DNA from: Circinella minor
Taxonomy: Eukaryota; Mucoromycota; Mucoromycetes; Mucorales; Lichtheimiaceae
Assembly (NCBI GenBank): GCA_016758965.1
Contig: JAEPRB010000048.1
Span: forward strand, 1-64,000
DNA: 64,000 bases
Direction of reading: 5' to 3'
A program made the translations under genes and the position numbers. The notes under the pieces are model-generated. The model ran no database searches and was not told where the DNA came from. It saw only the letters and a program-made list of their open reading frames with translations. Positions within the stretch are counted from its first letter, which is position 1, and each line of letters opens with the position of its first letter. Positions 37,237-48,738 of the stretch are shown piece by piece.

Positions 37237-38391
37237 ATTGGTTTTTCTTTTATAAAACCTATTTTGAAAAAAAAAAAAAAAGAAATATATATATAATTGA
37301 AAGGGGGAGAAGGAAAAAGAAAACGAATTTTTATACACCCAAAACCCAACAATTTTAGTTTCTTTTTTTTTTTTTGTTAGAGAAAAAAAAAACAACCCTA
37401 GAATTCTGATTTATAAAACGTTTTAGACATTCTTTAAAGTAATATAAAAACTATATATTATATTTATAATTATTATTATTATCTATATGTATGTATGTCT
37501 ATGTGTAGTGTATAATGGATTTATATTATACATATATAATCATATCGCATGGATATTTTTTTCTTTTAAAGCATTTCATTGGTTAATGTTCGGTGTGACG
37601 TAACCTATACGTCCTTTCTTTTTGGTTATTAAGTTGTTATATATTTTTTTGGCTATTTTTTTTTTCTGGCTCAAAACCAAACAACCTTTGTTCATTTTTC
37701 ATTTTCCAAATAATTTTTTTTCTCCTTCTAAAAGGTTAGATGACTAACTATATGTTTATAGAGCATAATGAAGAACTGCATAATTAATAGAAAACCCTAA
37801 TTTTTCATTTTTTCATTTGCTGATGTTTAAATAATGAATATTATCTTTTCTTTTTCTACATTTAGGTGTGTGTGTTGTGTGTTTTGGTGTTTTCGGTAAT
37901 ATCGATTCCCTATATATACTCCCTTTCATCATTCGTTTTAATTAAACGGGTTTAAAAGTTGACATTGAAAAGTATTTTTTGTTTTTTTTAAAAAAAAAAG
38001 GGATTAGAAAAGTTGAATTTGAATCACCAAACCAAAAAAGGAACAAGTTGCATAAAAACGAAAAGGTATTATATTAAAGAAATAATAGAAAAATAAAAAA
38101 GTGGAGAAGAGAGGAAGAAAAAAAAAAAGAAAAGCCCTGGAGTTTTTATTGTATATCGGAACTGTAAGTTTTGTGCTCAACAATATAGTTTGCATATAAT
38201 GAATTATCTTTTATAGGAGGTTAATATCAACATATATTTTTGTATATACACACGCACAGACAACAAATAATCAATTCATTTAAAATAACAATAACAACAA
38301 CCTTCAAACGATCCAATTAATCAAAACAATCAACCAAACAAAAACCAATCGACTGATCATAATAATATTATTAATATCAAGCCAAATATTA

Positions 38392-38431
<40 letters not shown>

Positions 38432-38628
38432 TATTTCATTCTTTCTTTTTTATTATTACTCGACTTTTTATAGCAACTTCACCAAATAACAACTTACAAA
38501 CAACAAAATTAGAGGATATATCTATCTATCTATATATCAATATATATATATATATATACACACTCTCTCTTTCTCCTCTTTCCTCTTCCCTATTTCTTTT
38601 TTTTCGCTTTTTCCTTCTTCTCCATGCG
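37237..38628. other. Intergenic: COX7a 3' end and long leader of the CDH1 gene, with a T37 tract
   Basis: 1.4 kb without an ORF of note. It holds several long A and T runs, including an uninterrupted T37 at 38394-38430, and a (TA)n/CT-rich leader just before the CDH1 start. Much of the right half may be 5' UTR. Confidence 0.5.
38394..38430. repeat. T37 homopolymer
   Basis: An uninterrupted run of 37 T, about 200 bases before the CDH1 start codon. Its exact length is likely unstable and prone to assembly error. Confidence 0.9.
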
Positions 38629-40713
38629 ATGAGTAGTACTTACAAGTCAAAATTACGATCTGCTTCACGAGCAAAACTTGAAACAACAAATTCAGGGAAT
38701 GATTCAGAAGATAATTCCAATCCAACAAATACTTCAACCGACGATTTAACTTCATCCGATCACATTAATAACGATCCACAAACATTATTACCTAGCCCTC
38801 GAACTCCACCTATTACTGATCTTGGTGAAACACCAGAATATCCAGATCTTGATGCTTTTTTTCCACCTTCTCCTTATGGCCGACGACGACAACAAATATA
38901 TGGTGACAGGTATGTCTAATTTTTTTTTATTGCAATGGAGAAAGGGGGATGAGGAAAGGGAAATTAATATATTTGACAATGGTAACAATTTAAAACCATA
39001 AATATTATTATTATTATTATTTAGATTTATACCCTTACGTGATGAACATAACTTTGTACGAGATTACCATTTACTAGATTCACCTAGTTCAGGATCAAGG
39101 AATCCTTATGCAGACCCTGAATATCATTCCGAAACACGTAAGTAACTGGCGAGGTTAGTTGTAGATGGTGATTGTAATGGTTGAAAAAAAAATATGGAAA
39201 AATAAAAAAATGTGTGTGAATTTTTGAAGAAATTGATTGAGACTTGGTTTTTTTTTTTTACCAATAGGACACAGACAACGACGACTTAGCGCATTTTTCC
39301 GTGCAGAAATCATGGGAGATACATCAGCAGCAGATGAATATACCATGCCAGATGGAGTACGACAGCCACGTCGCGTCTTTCATTATAGCAATTCACATCA
39401 ATTTAGACGATCCCCTTCACCATCTTTGGAACCATCCAGTAGTCCACGTTATCAAACTTCTCGATTTGGTGATGCAGGGCTTCGGATTCTTTCTGCTCCA
39501 CATCGTCCTGCAAGACATATAAGTAGAACAGCTATAAAAATTCTTGATGCTCCCGAATTACAGGTAAAGAACAATTGAGTTTTATTGGATGGATGTTTTT
39601 TAATTTTATGAGATAAAAAAAAAAAGGGGGGGGAAGGTTTTCGTTTTGAATGAGCGAATAGCAATAGCATGTGATTAATCAAAAGTTTAATGATTTATCA
39701 GGATGACTTTTATCTAAACTTGGTAGATTGGGGAAATAATGATTGTTTGGCAGTGGGATTGGGATCATGTGTTTATCTTTGGAATGCAAATACAAGTCGG
39801 GTAACCAAATTATGTGATTTTGTCAATGATGCCGTATCATCTGTAAGTTGGGCAAAACAAGGATCACATTTAGCCATTGGAACAAATAAAGGAACTGTAT
39901 TATTATGGGACACAGAAACTTCCCGACGGATCCGAACTTGGACTGGTCATACATCACGGACAGGTAAAAAAAAAAATCATAATATGAAGTTGGAATTCAG
40001 TTTATCATGTTAAACTTTGCTAAATCGAATGAAATGATAAAATAGGTGCCCTGGCATGGAGTTCAAATATTCTTACCTCGGGTAGTCGAGATCATAAAAT
40101 ATACCATCGTGATGTACGATCACCTAATCAATATTTTCGAAAACTAGATGAACATGTACAAGAAGTGTGTGGATTAAAATGGAATGAAGAAGGTACCATG
40201 CTTGCTTCTGGAGGGAACGACAACAACTTGTTAATATGGAATTCACATCAAGACAATTTATTATGGAAGTTTAGAGATCATACAGCTGCTGTCAAAGCCA
40301 TTGGATGGAGTCCACATACACGAGGGATGCTAGCAAGTGGTGGTGGTACTGCAGACAAAACAATCAAGTTTTGGAATGCTATCTCAGGAGCTGCTATTTC
40401 TTCTCATGATACTGGATCTCAAGTATGTAATATTGCTTGGTCAAAAAAGACAAATGAAATTGTTAGTACTCATGGATACGCGAGTAATTCGGATAGTTCT
40501 TCAAATCAAGTGATTGTATGGCGAGCCAACAATATGCAACGTGTAGCAACACTTTCTGGACATTCGAGTCGTGTTTTATACATGTCATTAAGCCACGATG
40601 GTACCACCGTGGTAACAGGAGCAGGTGATGAAACGTTACGTTTTTGGGATGTGTTCTCTACTGCTGAGGTCATTCGACGTGAACCAGAAGATCGACGTGA
40701 GTGTCTTCGGTAG
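38629..40713 (+). CDS. CDH1: APC/C activator, Cdh1/Fizzy-related WD40 protein
   Basis: Five exons (38629-38909, 39025-39137, 39268-39563, 39702-39963, 40046-40713) join in phase to 539 residues. Cdh1 recruits D-box and KEN substrates to the anaphase-promoting complex at mitotic exit and in G1. DRFIPLR near residue 94 is the C-box, created exactly by the first splice. RKLSAFF-like RRLSAFFRAEI and HRPARHISRTAIKILDAPEL precede the propeller, the last matching the conserved P.R.I..TP.KVLDAP.L block. The propeller opens with DDFYLNLVDWG and contains SGSRDHKIYHRDVR and LASGGNDNNLLIWN (substrate-binding face), then GGGTADKTIKFWN and TGAGDETLRFWDVF. SP/TP sites in the N-terminus (LLPSPRTPP) are likely CDK targets. 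The C-terminus reads ECLR rather than the usual Ile-Arg tail. Confidence 0.93.
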
Positions 40714-41152
40714 AAAGAAAGAGGTATCTCTCTTTTATATATATATATATATATTCCCAACAAAAAGTCATATTATTTTTTCATCCTTTCTCATTCTAAT
40801 TCGCAAATCCTAAAAAAAGAACCAATTTTCACCGCCATAACAACCATTCTACTCTACTCCACTCCATCACGCAACACTTTTACCAGCTTCTTGTTTGTTT
40901 CTATTTCAATTCATCTTTTTATATATATATATACTATTATTATTATTTTATTGTTCATCCACTTTGCGCACATATTCTTTTTTTTTTCATTTCAAACATT
41001 ATTTTTTTCCCCTTTTTTTTACTCTTACCACAATATATTGTGCTTCCACTCTCACTGAATTTTTGAAAAGTCTACCTACTTTTTTTTTTGAATTATTTTG
41101 GATATGTGTGTGAGGATTCAATTGCTCAAAATAATGAGATCAATTTGATCAG
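40714..41152. other. 3' region of CDH1 and start of transposon relic
   Basis: (TA)n at 40735-40754 and 40920-40933, then T-rich DNA. No gene. Confidence 0.5.
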
Positions 41153-42720
41153 ATGTTTAAAGTCACTTTGCCCAACTTTTTAAGAAGATGGAAAAAAAAA
41201 TCAACTGCGGCAACAGTTGGGCATCCACCTCGAACAGCTTATAGATGGATTAGTCAGTATAATGCATGCCCTGGCAGTATTTTTAAGAGTAGAAAAAAAG
41301 TAGGTTGTAATTGTATCTTAACTGAAGAGCATAGAATGACTGTTATCAGCTTTATAAAACGTAAATGCAGTCTTTCGTTGAAAGCTGTTAGGATCGCCAC
41401 TATCAACGTATTACTCATCACTTGTTGATGATGCCATCCAATTTTATGTCACTTTTCTTTCATCCTACCAAACGCCAGAAAGGTTATGAAGAGAATGAAA
41501 ATCAATATCGAGATGATTGACCAAGGGGTCCTTTGCTTGACCTGGCCATAAGTGACATATAATTTGATATTGGGACAAGGTCATCGAGTTCTTCTTGAAG
41601 GGTGGTACGTAGCTGCGTTTATTTTACGGACATCGGGATATGGTCTAAAAATTTAATACAGTGTTTATTGGTCGTCTCTCTTCTGACAAAAACGTTCATT
41701 GATTAATATCAAAGAGCTTGACGTCATCAGCTAATCCACAAACATCTTTGTTGGCCAATCATTAGTTAACTAAGAATATTATCTCGCTATTTAATTATTA
41801 TTATTCCCCTTAATGTTACTTTGCTTAATAAACTATAATTTATATTCAATCATATCCTCACTCATATATACAATATTAATTTCAAACTATATCTTATCTG
41901 ATTTATCTTAATAAACATCTTGTTTAATTTCTATTATCTTTATTTAATTTGATAAATCACATTAGATGTTATTTAAGACGTAGTTGAAAATATAACTAAA
42001 AGCTTTGAAGGTTTGGAAATCAAAAATACGTAATCAGAGTTGCTGAATTCGAGAAAGATGAATGTCACCTCAATATCAAAGTCGTTCCCCGCTACCCTTT
42101 TGCAAGAAATGGCAGAGTTTGTGAGAAATGAGTTCAGAGATGGTTTCAGAAAGATATCCTATTCATACAAAATTATGTTTTTCGGGACGAAGTCGGCTTT
42201 GATATAAACATGCATCATTCGAGAGCTTGGTCACAACGTGGAGCACAAGCTATTACAGCATCGAATTTCTGTGAGGGGTGCTTCTCATACTCTCATCGGT
42301 GCTGTCTCCGCATTTGGTGTAGTAAATGTGAGCATAAGAGAGACAAGAAATGTTAAGTAAGGAGGGTTGTAGGCGCAACGAAACAAGACACAGCTAGAGA
42401 TGCGGTTGCGGCTATTCCAAAAGATACTACAGATGGCCATTGTCTATACGGTTCATCAATGATACGTTAGATAGTATGGATGCATTTCCCAACATGAAAG
42501 GTTTCCATACCGTCATGGACAATACTCCAATTCATTCCCCTGGTGCAATTGATACCATCATAAAGGAAAGAGGGTATATAACCTCTCTACCTTCCATCCT
42601 ATTCACCAGAGATAAATCCTATCGAGATAGGGTAAAAATAGACAAGCTAAGCGATGTGGAAAACTCTTACTTTTAAGGTTATTGAAGGAAGCAGAGAGAT
42701 GTTCCTATTGAAAATTTGCA
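41153..42720 (+). pseudogene. Decayed IS630/Tc1-mariner-type transposase
   Basis: Three separated pieces of one transposase lie in order on the plus strand in different frames. 41153-41425 holds a helix-turn-helix-like N-terminus (HPPRTAYRWISQYNACPG, then ILTEEHRMTVISFI). About 42163-42320 holds FRDEVGFDINMHHSRAWS, the first catalytic Asp region. 42440-42676 holds TVMDNTPIHSPGAIDTII, the second catalytic Asp region (MDN.PIH), then a degraded version of the LP.YSP..NPIE block. Stops and frameshifts separate the pieces, so it cannot make a functional enzyme. Terminal inverted repeats were not identified. Confidence 0.85.
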
Positions 42721-43324
42721 AATTTTTCATCCAGGATTCTATCGATATTTTCTCTAAATGTTTTAATAAAAAAAAAAAAAACCTTTACGTAAAATCACTT
42801 CGACATTTGACCAGACACTAGTCAACTTGAATGAAAAAAGGTGGTGAATTTATTCTCAAAAAGCAAAAATAAACTAACTTCAGATACCTTATCAACTTAG
42901 TCTGAGCAATTTAATCTCACACAAATATCCAAAATAATTCAAAAATAGTGGGGTGGACCACTTTTTTTGTATTTACAGAAATGATAAAAAAACAATACAA
43001 ATATAAAGTTTATTTTAAAGCATAAACGGAATCCAAAGAAGAAAAAAGAGCGGGCTTATAAGATCGTTTTTATTTTTAGACTTATTCTAAAGTTGGTAAA
43101 TTGATGTTTTTAAACTGTTCGGAATGGGCTGAGCCGGTTGACTTTTTGTCTGTGTTTATGAAATTATGTTAGGCCAAGAATTGAACTTGTGATCTTGGCA
43201 ACTGTCTTTTTTTATTTTGTTGTTATTATTTTTATTTTTTTTGTACGATAAAACTTCTTTTTTCCTCTTCTTCTCTTCTCTTTTTATTTTATTCAAAACA
43301 AAAAAAAAAAAAAACAAGACAAAA
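42721..43324. other. Intergenic, transposon flank and promoter of next gene
   Basis: AT-rich, A13 run near 42769-42782. The T-rich then A-rich leader (43208-43324) sits directly before the next start codon. No gene recognised. Confidence 0.5.
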
Positions 43325-44515
43325 ATGTATAAACAAGAAGAAAGTAATACTACTACTAATAATAATAGTCATCCAGATCCATTTGCTGGACAATACCCTC
43401 CACCTCCACCAGCTCCAGAATCGTATATTTCGGGACCATCAACCGGAACGCCACCGGCTGTAAACCTTTCTTCAGAAGTAAGAACAGATAATTCATCACC
43501 TTATTACCCACCTACACAACAACAACAGCAACATCAACATCAAGAAACTATTACTCAAGATCAACAACAACAACAACAACAAAATCCATGGCCAACAACT
43601 TCTGCTTATAATCATCCATCACAACAAGCAGACTATTTCCCACCTCCTCATACACATTATGATCAACATCGTGCTTCTTACGATCACAGTGCACCTGTTG
43701 TTTCAATGAATTATAATAATGATCCTCATCATCGTGGATCTTACGATCATAGTGCTCCTGCTGCTGTACCCATGCTTTATGATCATCGAACTTCATATGA
43801 TCATCGAACTTCTTATGAACCAGCTTATACCTCTTCATATCAAAATCAAGCAAATGATCCAAGTACATATTATCCACATCCAAATACCAATTATTATACA
43901 GAAGAATTAGATGCTCCATCATCACCTAATACACCTATTATTCCAAAAACGGAACCAACGTCATCATCAGGGACAGCGGCAATCGCAGAAAATCAAAATA
44001 ACAATAACAATCAACAAACAAGTAGTGATCAGCAAAAAGAAAAAAAAGGAAAAAAACAAGGGGCTGGATTTGGATTATTTAAAAAGAAAAAAGTAGAATC
44101 AACACCTCCACAAGAACAACCTATATTATCTGGACCAAGACCTGCCCCTGTAGATGAAAAACCTTCCTATCAACGACCTGCTCATGATCCAGAAGATGGA
44201 AGAGGACTACGAAATGCATGTTGTTGTTATAATCCCGCATTAACTTGTTGTTCTTTCTTTTGGATGTTATTTTCAGTTGCTATTTTAGCAGGTGGTGTTG
44301 CCATGATGATTGCATCCAAGGTTGTTCAAGATCGCTGTAATAATGAATGTGGAGGTGGAGTAGATGAAACCTTGGGTAATTGTACTGTATTATGTAATGA
44401 AGTACTTCATAAAGCATTGTTATGGGGAGGTTTAGCTATCATGGCATTAGCTAGTATATCAGTTATATGGAGATTATTCACTTGGTGTTGTGCTGGTTGT
44501 GCTAGAAATAAATAA
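43325..44515 (+). CDS. Pro/Gln/Tyr-rich protein with two C-terminal TM segments
   Basis: A single exon of 396 residues, taken from the ATG in AAAAATGTATAAAC; an upstream in-frame ATG-less extension is T-rich leader. The N-terminal 300 residues are low complexity: PPPPPAPES, poly-Gln, then tandem SYDHSAP/TSYDH repeats (residues about 115-165). A Lys-rich stretch follows (EKKGKKQGAGFGLFKKKK). The C-terminus has ACCCYNPALTCCSFFWMLF followed by a TM helix, a Cys-containing loop (DRCNNECGGGVDETLGNC) and a second TM helix ending WCCAGCARNK. The Cys clusters next to the membrane could be palmitoylated. It looks like a membrane-anchored protein with a long disordered cytoplasmic arm; I do not recognise a family and no function is assigned. 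Confidence 0.75.
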   Translation: MYKQEESNTTTNNNSHPDPFAGQYPPPPPAPESYISGPSTGTPPAVNLSSEVRTDNSSPYYPPTQQQQQHQHQETITQDQQQQQQQNPWPTTSAYNHPSQQADYFPPPHTHYDQHRASYDHSAPVVSMNYNNDPHHRGSYDHSAPAAVPMLYDHRTSYDHRTSYEPAYTSSYQNQANDPSTYYPHPNTNYYTEELDAPSSPNTPIIPKTEPTSSSGTAAIAENQNNNNNQQTSSDQQKEKKGKKQGAGFGLFKKKKVESTPPQEQPILSGPRPAPVDEKPSYQRPAHDPEDGRGLRNACCCYNPALTCCSFFWMLFSVAILAGGVAMMIASKVVQDRCNNECGGGVDETLGNCTVLCNEVLHKALLWGGLAIMALASISVIWRLFTWCCAGCARNK

Positions 44516-44690
44516 ATAAAAAATAATTTGTATATTCTTTTATTATTATTATATTATTATTATGAAACATGCCAGTTAATGTGTATATTATGTGATTGTA
44601 ATATGATGTATGTATGTAAAATGTAATGTAATGTTGTGTGTGTGCGATTAGAAATGAAATAGTTGAGTTGGGATGGGGAATAAACTCTTT

Positions 44691-45870
44691 CTAATTCTTT
44701 TCTTTTTTACTCTTCTTTTTCTTCTTATCCTTCTTTTCATCTTTATCTTTACTCTTCTTTTCTTTCTTATCCTTTTTACTCTTTTTCTTTTCTTTCTTTT
44801 CTTCATCATTATCCTTGCTCTTTTTCTTCTTTTTCTTCTTGTCAATTTTAGAATCATATTCATCACGTTTACGCTTTTGAGTGATAATAGCATCATCTTC
44901 TTTGTTTTGATGAGCAAGGTAATCTTGCATCACTCGAGCATATTTACCCTTTTGTTCAACTAAACCAAGACCTCCTTTTCTTGCTGTACGACCTTCACAT
45001 GCAGCAAATAATTCAGCATCTGTCATTTTAATTGAATAATCCTTTCCATCATCATTATCTGAATCGTTATCGTCTGTATTTGTATTACTTGATGATGTTG
45101 ATTGAGGTGTTGATGTTTCCGATCTATTTAAATAATAAATATGTTAGGATTACCCTTCATTTTTATATTTGATTAAAAAAAAAACTTACGGAAGAACTGC
45201 AGCACTTTTAACAAATCCACTATAAAGTGATGAACGAGCAATAGTTTGTGCCATGGAAGAATGAACACTTTTAACAGAATCCATTAAATTAACTTGATCA
45301 GCCATAGCTGCCATTGAAGAAGTAGTAGTCGTTTCTTCTTCTTGTGTTTTAATTGTCGATTTTTTCATTCCTTGAGCTGTAGGTTTATAAGTACTAAGAA
45401 TACCCGTTTCTGATTTACGATTATCACTCTTTTTCTTTGTAGCAATACGAATCTAATAAATTATAATACAATTTAATTCCATTTTTCTTTTATATATAGA
45501 TATATATATAACATATTTTATCGAGAATAGCATATAAATATATGTATATTTTACCTCATTAGCTTCAGTATCCTTTTCAACACTAACAGAACTTGCACTC
45601 TTATTATATAAATGATCCCACCAAGCAAAATCCCATTGTTCTTGATTTTTACCAACACCTTTGGTATCATTTTTTACTTTAACAGCAATATGTTTGGCAT
45701 TACCATGTTTATCCTTTCCTAAACCTTCACCACTAAAAAAATTAAACATGTAAGTTAAAAAAAAAACTGGTCCGAGTCGAATTCTTTTAATGAATTATTT
45801 ATAATTACTTTTTCCAACCATATTTTTCAAGTTGATTCTTAGCAAAAGAATCGTCCCACTTTTCAAGCAT
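44691..45870 (-). CDS. GPATCH4: G-patch domain protein, GPATCH4-like
   Basis: Four exons (45809-45870, 45555-45732, 45190-45452, 44691-45123) join in phase to 311 residues. The N-terminus begins MLEKWDDSFAKNQLEKYGWK, and the G-patch reads through the first splice as GWKNGEGLGKDKHGNAKHI, followed by VKNDTKGVGKNQEQW and WWDHLYN, the GPATCH4-specific extension. A conserved later block is MTDAELFAACEGRTARKG. The C-terminus is almost entirely Lys/Glu/Asp (KKDKKEKKSKDKDEKK), typical of nucleolar factors. G-patch proteins stimulate DEAH helicases; GPATCH4 acts in the nucleolus/Cajal body. The role here is inferred from the family. Confidence 0.88.
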
Positions 45871-46430
45871 TTAAAATAAATAAGGTATAGAATGTATATA
45901 AAAAAAAAGGAACAAAAAAAAAAAGAAGTGGCTAAGTAAAAAAAAAAATTAATGAAGTGTGTTATGTCGTGCATAAATTTTAACCAATTAAAGAAAAGTT
46001 GTCCAATCGCTGTTTTCCTACTTTGGAATCCTTTTCCCCCAATAATCACATTTAGACTTTTTATTTATGTGAGAAAAATTCTGATTATAGTAGATCACTA
46101 TACTTAAGTTCCAGGAGAAGATAATGGATAAGTTTTGATTTTTGGCAATCTCTAAGGTTCTTTTCATTTTCAGTGGAAATAAAAACTATTCACTTTACTT
46201 TTATTATTTTTTCCATCATAAATGTAATGCAAATAAAAAAACCATTAATATAAAACTGAAAGTATATATCTGGCTCATGACACGAGCTAGATCTACAGTA
46301 CATATTTGTTATCTCCCGCATCAGTGGTACGTAATGTGTGATTTATCAAGCTCGAGGGATGGAGCTCCTTAGTGCTTTATAACATTTACTACTGACAAGA
46401 AGGATAAGTGTGGGAGTGTAATAAGCGATT
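45871..46430. other. Intergenic between GPATCH4 and transposase relic
   Basis: GPATCH4 promoter side with A-rich tracts (45901-45950). Nothing else recognised. Confidence 0.45.
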
Positions 46431-46809
46431 TCATAGCCATATTTTTTTTTTACTTATAAAACTTTTGGAGCATGTGATAAGCACCTTCTCTCCTTCTATG
46501 CAACGAGGAACAAACCTAAGTAAATGTTTTATACATCCTTTACAGTCATCAGCAGAGACTTGGTATGCAGACACTATTCTGGGCAACAAGCTGTCATCTG
46601 ATGTCAATACAAAGTTGCGCTTGATACCAGCTTTCAACTTCGACTAAAATTCTTCGATTGGATTAAGGAACGGCGAATAGGGAGGGAGGAATAGCATTCC
46701 AAATCCTTGCTTTGCAACAATGTCATTGATCTCCTCTGTCTTATGTATAGAAGCATTATCCATAACCAATGTTCTTCCGCCCATTCCATTTTCCCTCAGG
46801 ACTGCCATC
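46431..46809 (-). pseudogene. C-terminal part of an IS630/Tc1-type DDE transposase, with one nonsense codon
   Basis: On the minus strand the frame from about 46809 reads GGRTLVMDNASIHKTEEI (second catalytic Asp), then GMLFLPPYSPFLNPIEEF (catalytic Glu in NPIEEF). A TAG follows where the family has Trp, and then the same frame continues SKLKAGIKRNFVLTSDDS and RIVSAYQVSADDCKGCIKH. Apart from that single stop the C-terminus is intact, so decay is recent. The N-terminal half was not found upstream in 46.8-47.9 kb. It differs from the 41-kb relic in sequence, so it is a separate element. Confidence 0.88.
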
Positions 46810-47435
46810 ATTACTTGCTGTTATATCAATAGAAATTAATAAAAGAAAACAGACAGTGTATTAGATTATTATATATAAAACATCAATCGTATACCCTTTT
46901 CTGAAACTATTTATAACATACAGTTGCTAGCTGAATCAATGACACAAATGAATTAAAAACATATTGGTATTTAATTGATCTGCTTCTTTTTTTCATGTTC
47001 CTTTTTAGCTCGATTAATGACAGAAACGAATCAAGAATATTGGGGTTTAATTAATCTGCTTCTTTTTTTTTCATGTTTCTTTTAAGTGGCTGGATAAACG
47101 ACACGAACAAATAAAAACATCAATGTTTAATTGGTTTTATCTTTTAACCTTGAAGAAATAATGTTTGACAAACTATTTATAAATGAACACAATAATATTT
47201 TATTATGGTAGTTCACTACATTTGGTCGTGTTAATATGATTATCACTTTTTAACTCTACATTCGCGTTGTTGGTTAGAGAAATAAGGATTGTCATCGTGT
47301 AAAAATTTATATATTTAACCCTATTTATTGTTACAATCATCCATTGACTAAAAGAGGAATTTTTCTTTTTATTGATGATAAAATAAGTTTATTGTTCACG
47401 GTCACTATCTCTACCACTTTCATGTTGAAGTACTG

Positions 47436-47475
<40 letters not shown>

Positions 47476-47867
47476 TATACTCTCGTTAGTATTAGCGGTC
47501 ATTTGATATTATATATTTATATACGGCATAGATTAAATATGTTTCACTGACATTTTGGTATTTCACGGTGCGTTTCAATGACTCTTAATATTAAAGAAGT
47601 CTGTCTTCTTTATTGATACTATTCGACAGCTGCATTGATATATTATTTTTTCTAACGGCGAAACCTGTAGGATAAAATGTTCACATATCTTATTGTCATT
47701 ATTAATCGTCATTAACAAATCGGAAGATTATCATTGTTTCATATACGTATATTGATATACCCGACCATTGATTAGGATTTGATATAAATAGTGATAATAT
47801 TTTATTATAATAAACAACAGTTCAATTATTGTTCTTTTAGGTCTCGTTGACTTAATACTGTGACATG
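46810..47867. other. AT-rich interval with (AT)n microsatellite
   Basis: About 1 kb, (AT)n at 47436-47470. Short quasi-repeats such as TTTTTTTCATGTT-CTTTT recur near 46987 and 47064. No coding potential recognised; it may be non-coding transposon DNA. Confidence 0.45.
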
Positions 47868-48105
47868 TCCACTCATCCATTCTTATAAAGAACGGAATAA
47901 TCATACTAAAACCAAAAAGACGTCGTCATCCAAGACCTCGACGCCAACAGACTACCGAACCACAACCACAGTAACAACTTGATGTAGTAATTGGTGAAAG
48001 CGAAAATGCATCAATTGAAGCTTCAGAAAATAGTAGTTTAAGCTACTCAGAATCTATTAGAGTTTCAAAACGACCTCACATAAATGAACAACATGATAGT
48101 TTTTA
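47868..48105 (+). pseudogene. Fragment of an unknown protein with an in-frame stop
   Basis: An open frame reads PKRRRHPRPRRQQTTEPQPQ, a TAA, and then in the same frame QLDVVIGESENASIEASENS and SLSYSESIRVSKRPHINEQ, ending at a TAG before 48105. The composition (basic, then acidic/Ser-rich) is non-random for this AT-rich area. No start codon context or domain was recognised. It ends 67 bases before the Helitron terminus. Confidence 0.35.
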
Positions 48106-48171
48106 GTTAAAAAGTCAATAGTCTTTAAAACACAGAACTATTCATAGCACGGTGTCTTATTTTTATTAAAA

Positions 48172-48738
48172 CTAGCCGTACTGTCTCGCTTCGCTCGACT
48201 AAATGAGCCCCTACGCTTCGCTCCGGGTCATTTAACGACGTCGTCGCAAGGGGTCCCCCCTTGACCCCCAACGGCGCTTCGCACCAGTCCGGAGTGGGAC
48301 CAATGCTGTATAATATGTTTTGAGTTAATATATATATATATATATATAAATTGGAAAACAATATAATAGTAATAATAATGATAAAAGTAATGATTATAAA
48401 ATTGATAGTAATATAATTATATTAAGTTGATAATAATACTAATAATGATAATAATATAATATTGAAAATAATAAAAAGTAAGAATAATAAAAATAATGAT
48501 ACGTATAATAATAATATTGATATTGATAATGATAATGATAATGATAATGATAATAGTAATACAGCATATTATAAATAGAGATATTTATGTCACGGATGGT
48601 AGGAGAGCTTCACGATAGACTACATTATTAGTTTTTGGGATAGTGTTGTCTTTTTGGTTGGAAAGATTTAATGCAACTTTAATGTTTGCGGAATCTGTAG
48701 CTCGGGAAAGAGCAACATACAGTTGTCTGACCATGGTG
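48172..48738 (-). mobile_element. 5'-truncated Helitron: Pif1 helicase C-terminus and 3' terminus
   Basis: On the minus strand, 48738-48592 encodes MVRQLYVALSRATDSANIKV and a further 28 residues to a stop. QLYVALSRAT is the motif VI region of Pif1-type Helitron helicases. About 270 bp of AT-rich repeats follow, then a GC-rich block (48310-48176) with several hairpin-forming words (ACGACGTCGT, repeated GAGCGAAGCG). It ends CGGCTAG with T as the next base, the CTRR-T end expected of a Helitron 3' terminus. Everything upstream of the helicase C-terminus is missing. Confidence 0.82.
48330..48560. repeat. AT-rich imperfect (ATA/GATAAT)n repeats inside the Helitron
   Basis: Runs of TATATA (48331-48348), AATAAT and GATAATGATAAT (48525-48550) units. 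Simple-sequence, non-coding. Confidence 0.8.

Noticed and set aside
43120..43210. Possible tRNA or SINE (rc contains AGTTCAATTCTTGG, B-box-like)
   Set aside because: No A-box upstream at the right spacing and no cloverleaf could be drawn; the resemblance is to one short box only.
44673..44963. Plus-strand Phe/Leu/Ile-rich ORF that looks like a membrane protein
   Set aside because: It is the reverse complement of the Lys/Glu-rich tail of GPATCH4, which produces artificial Phe/Leu runs.
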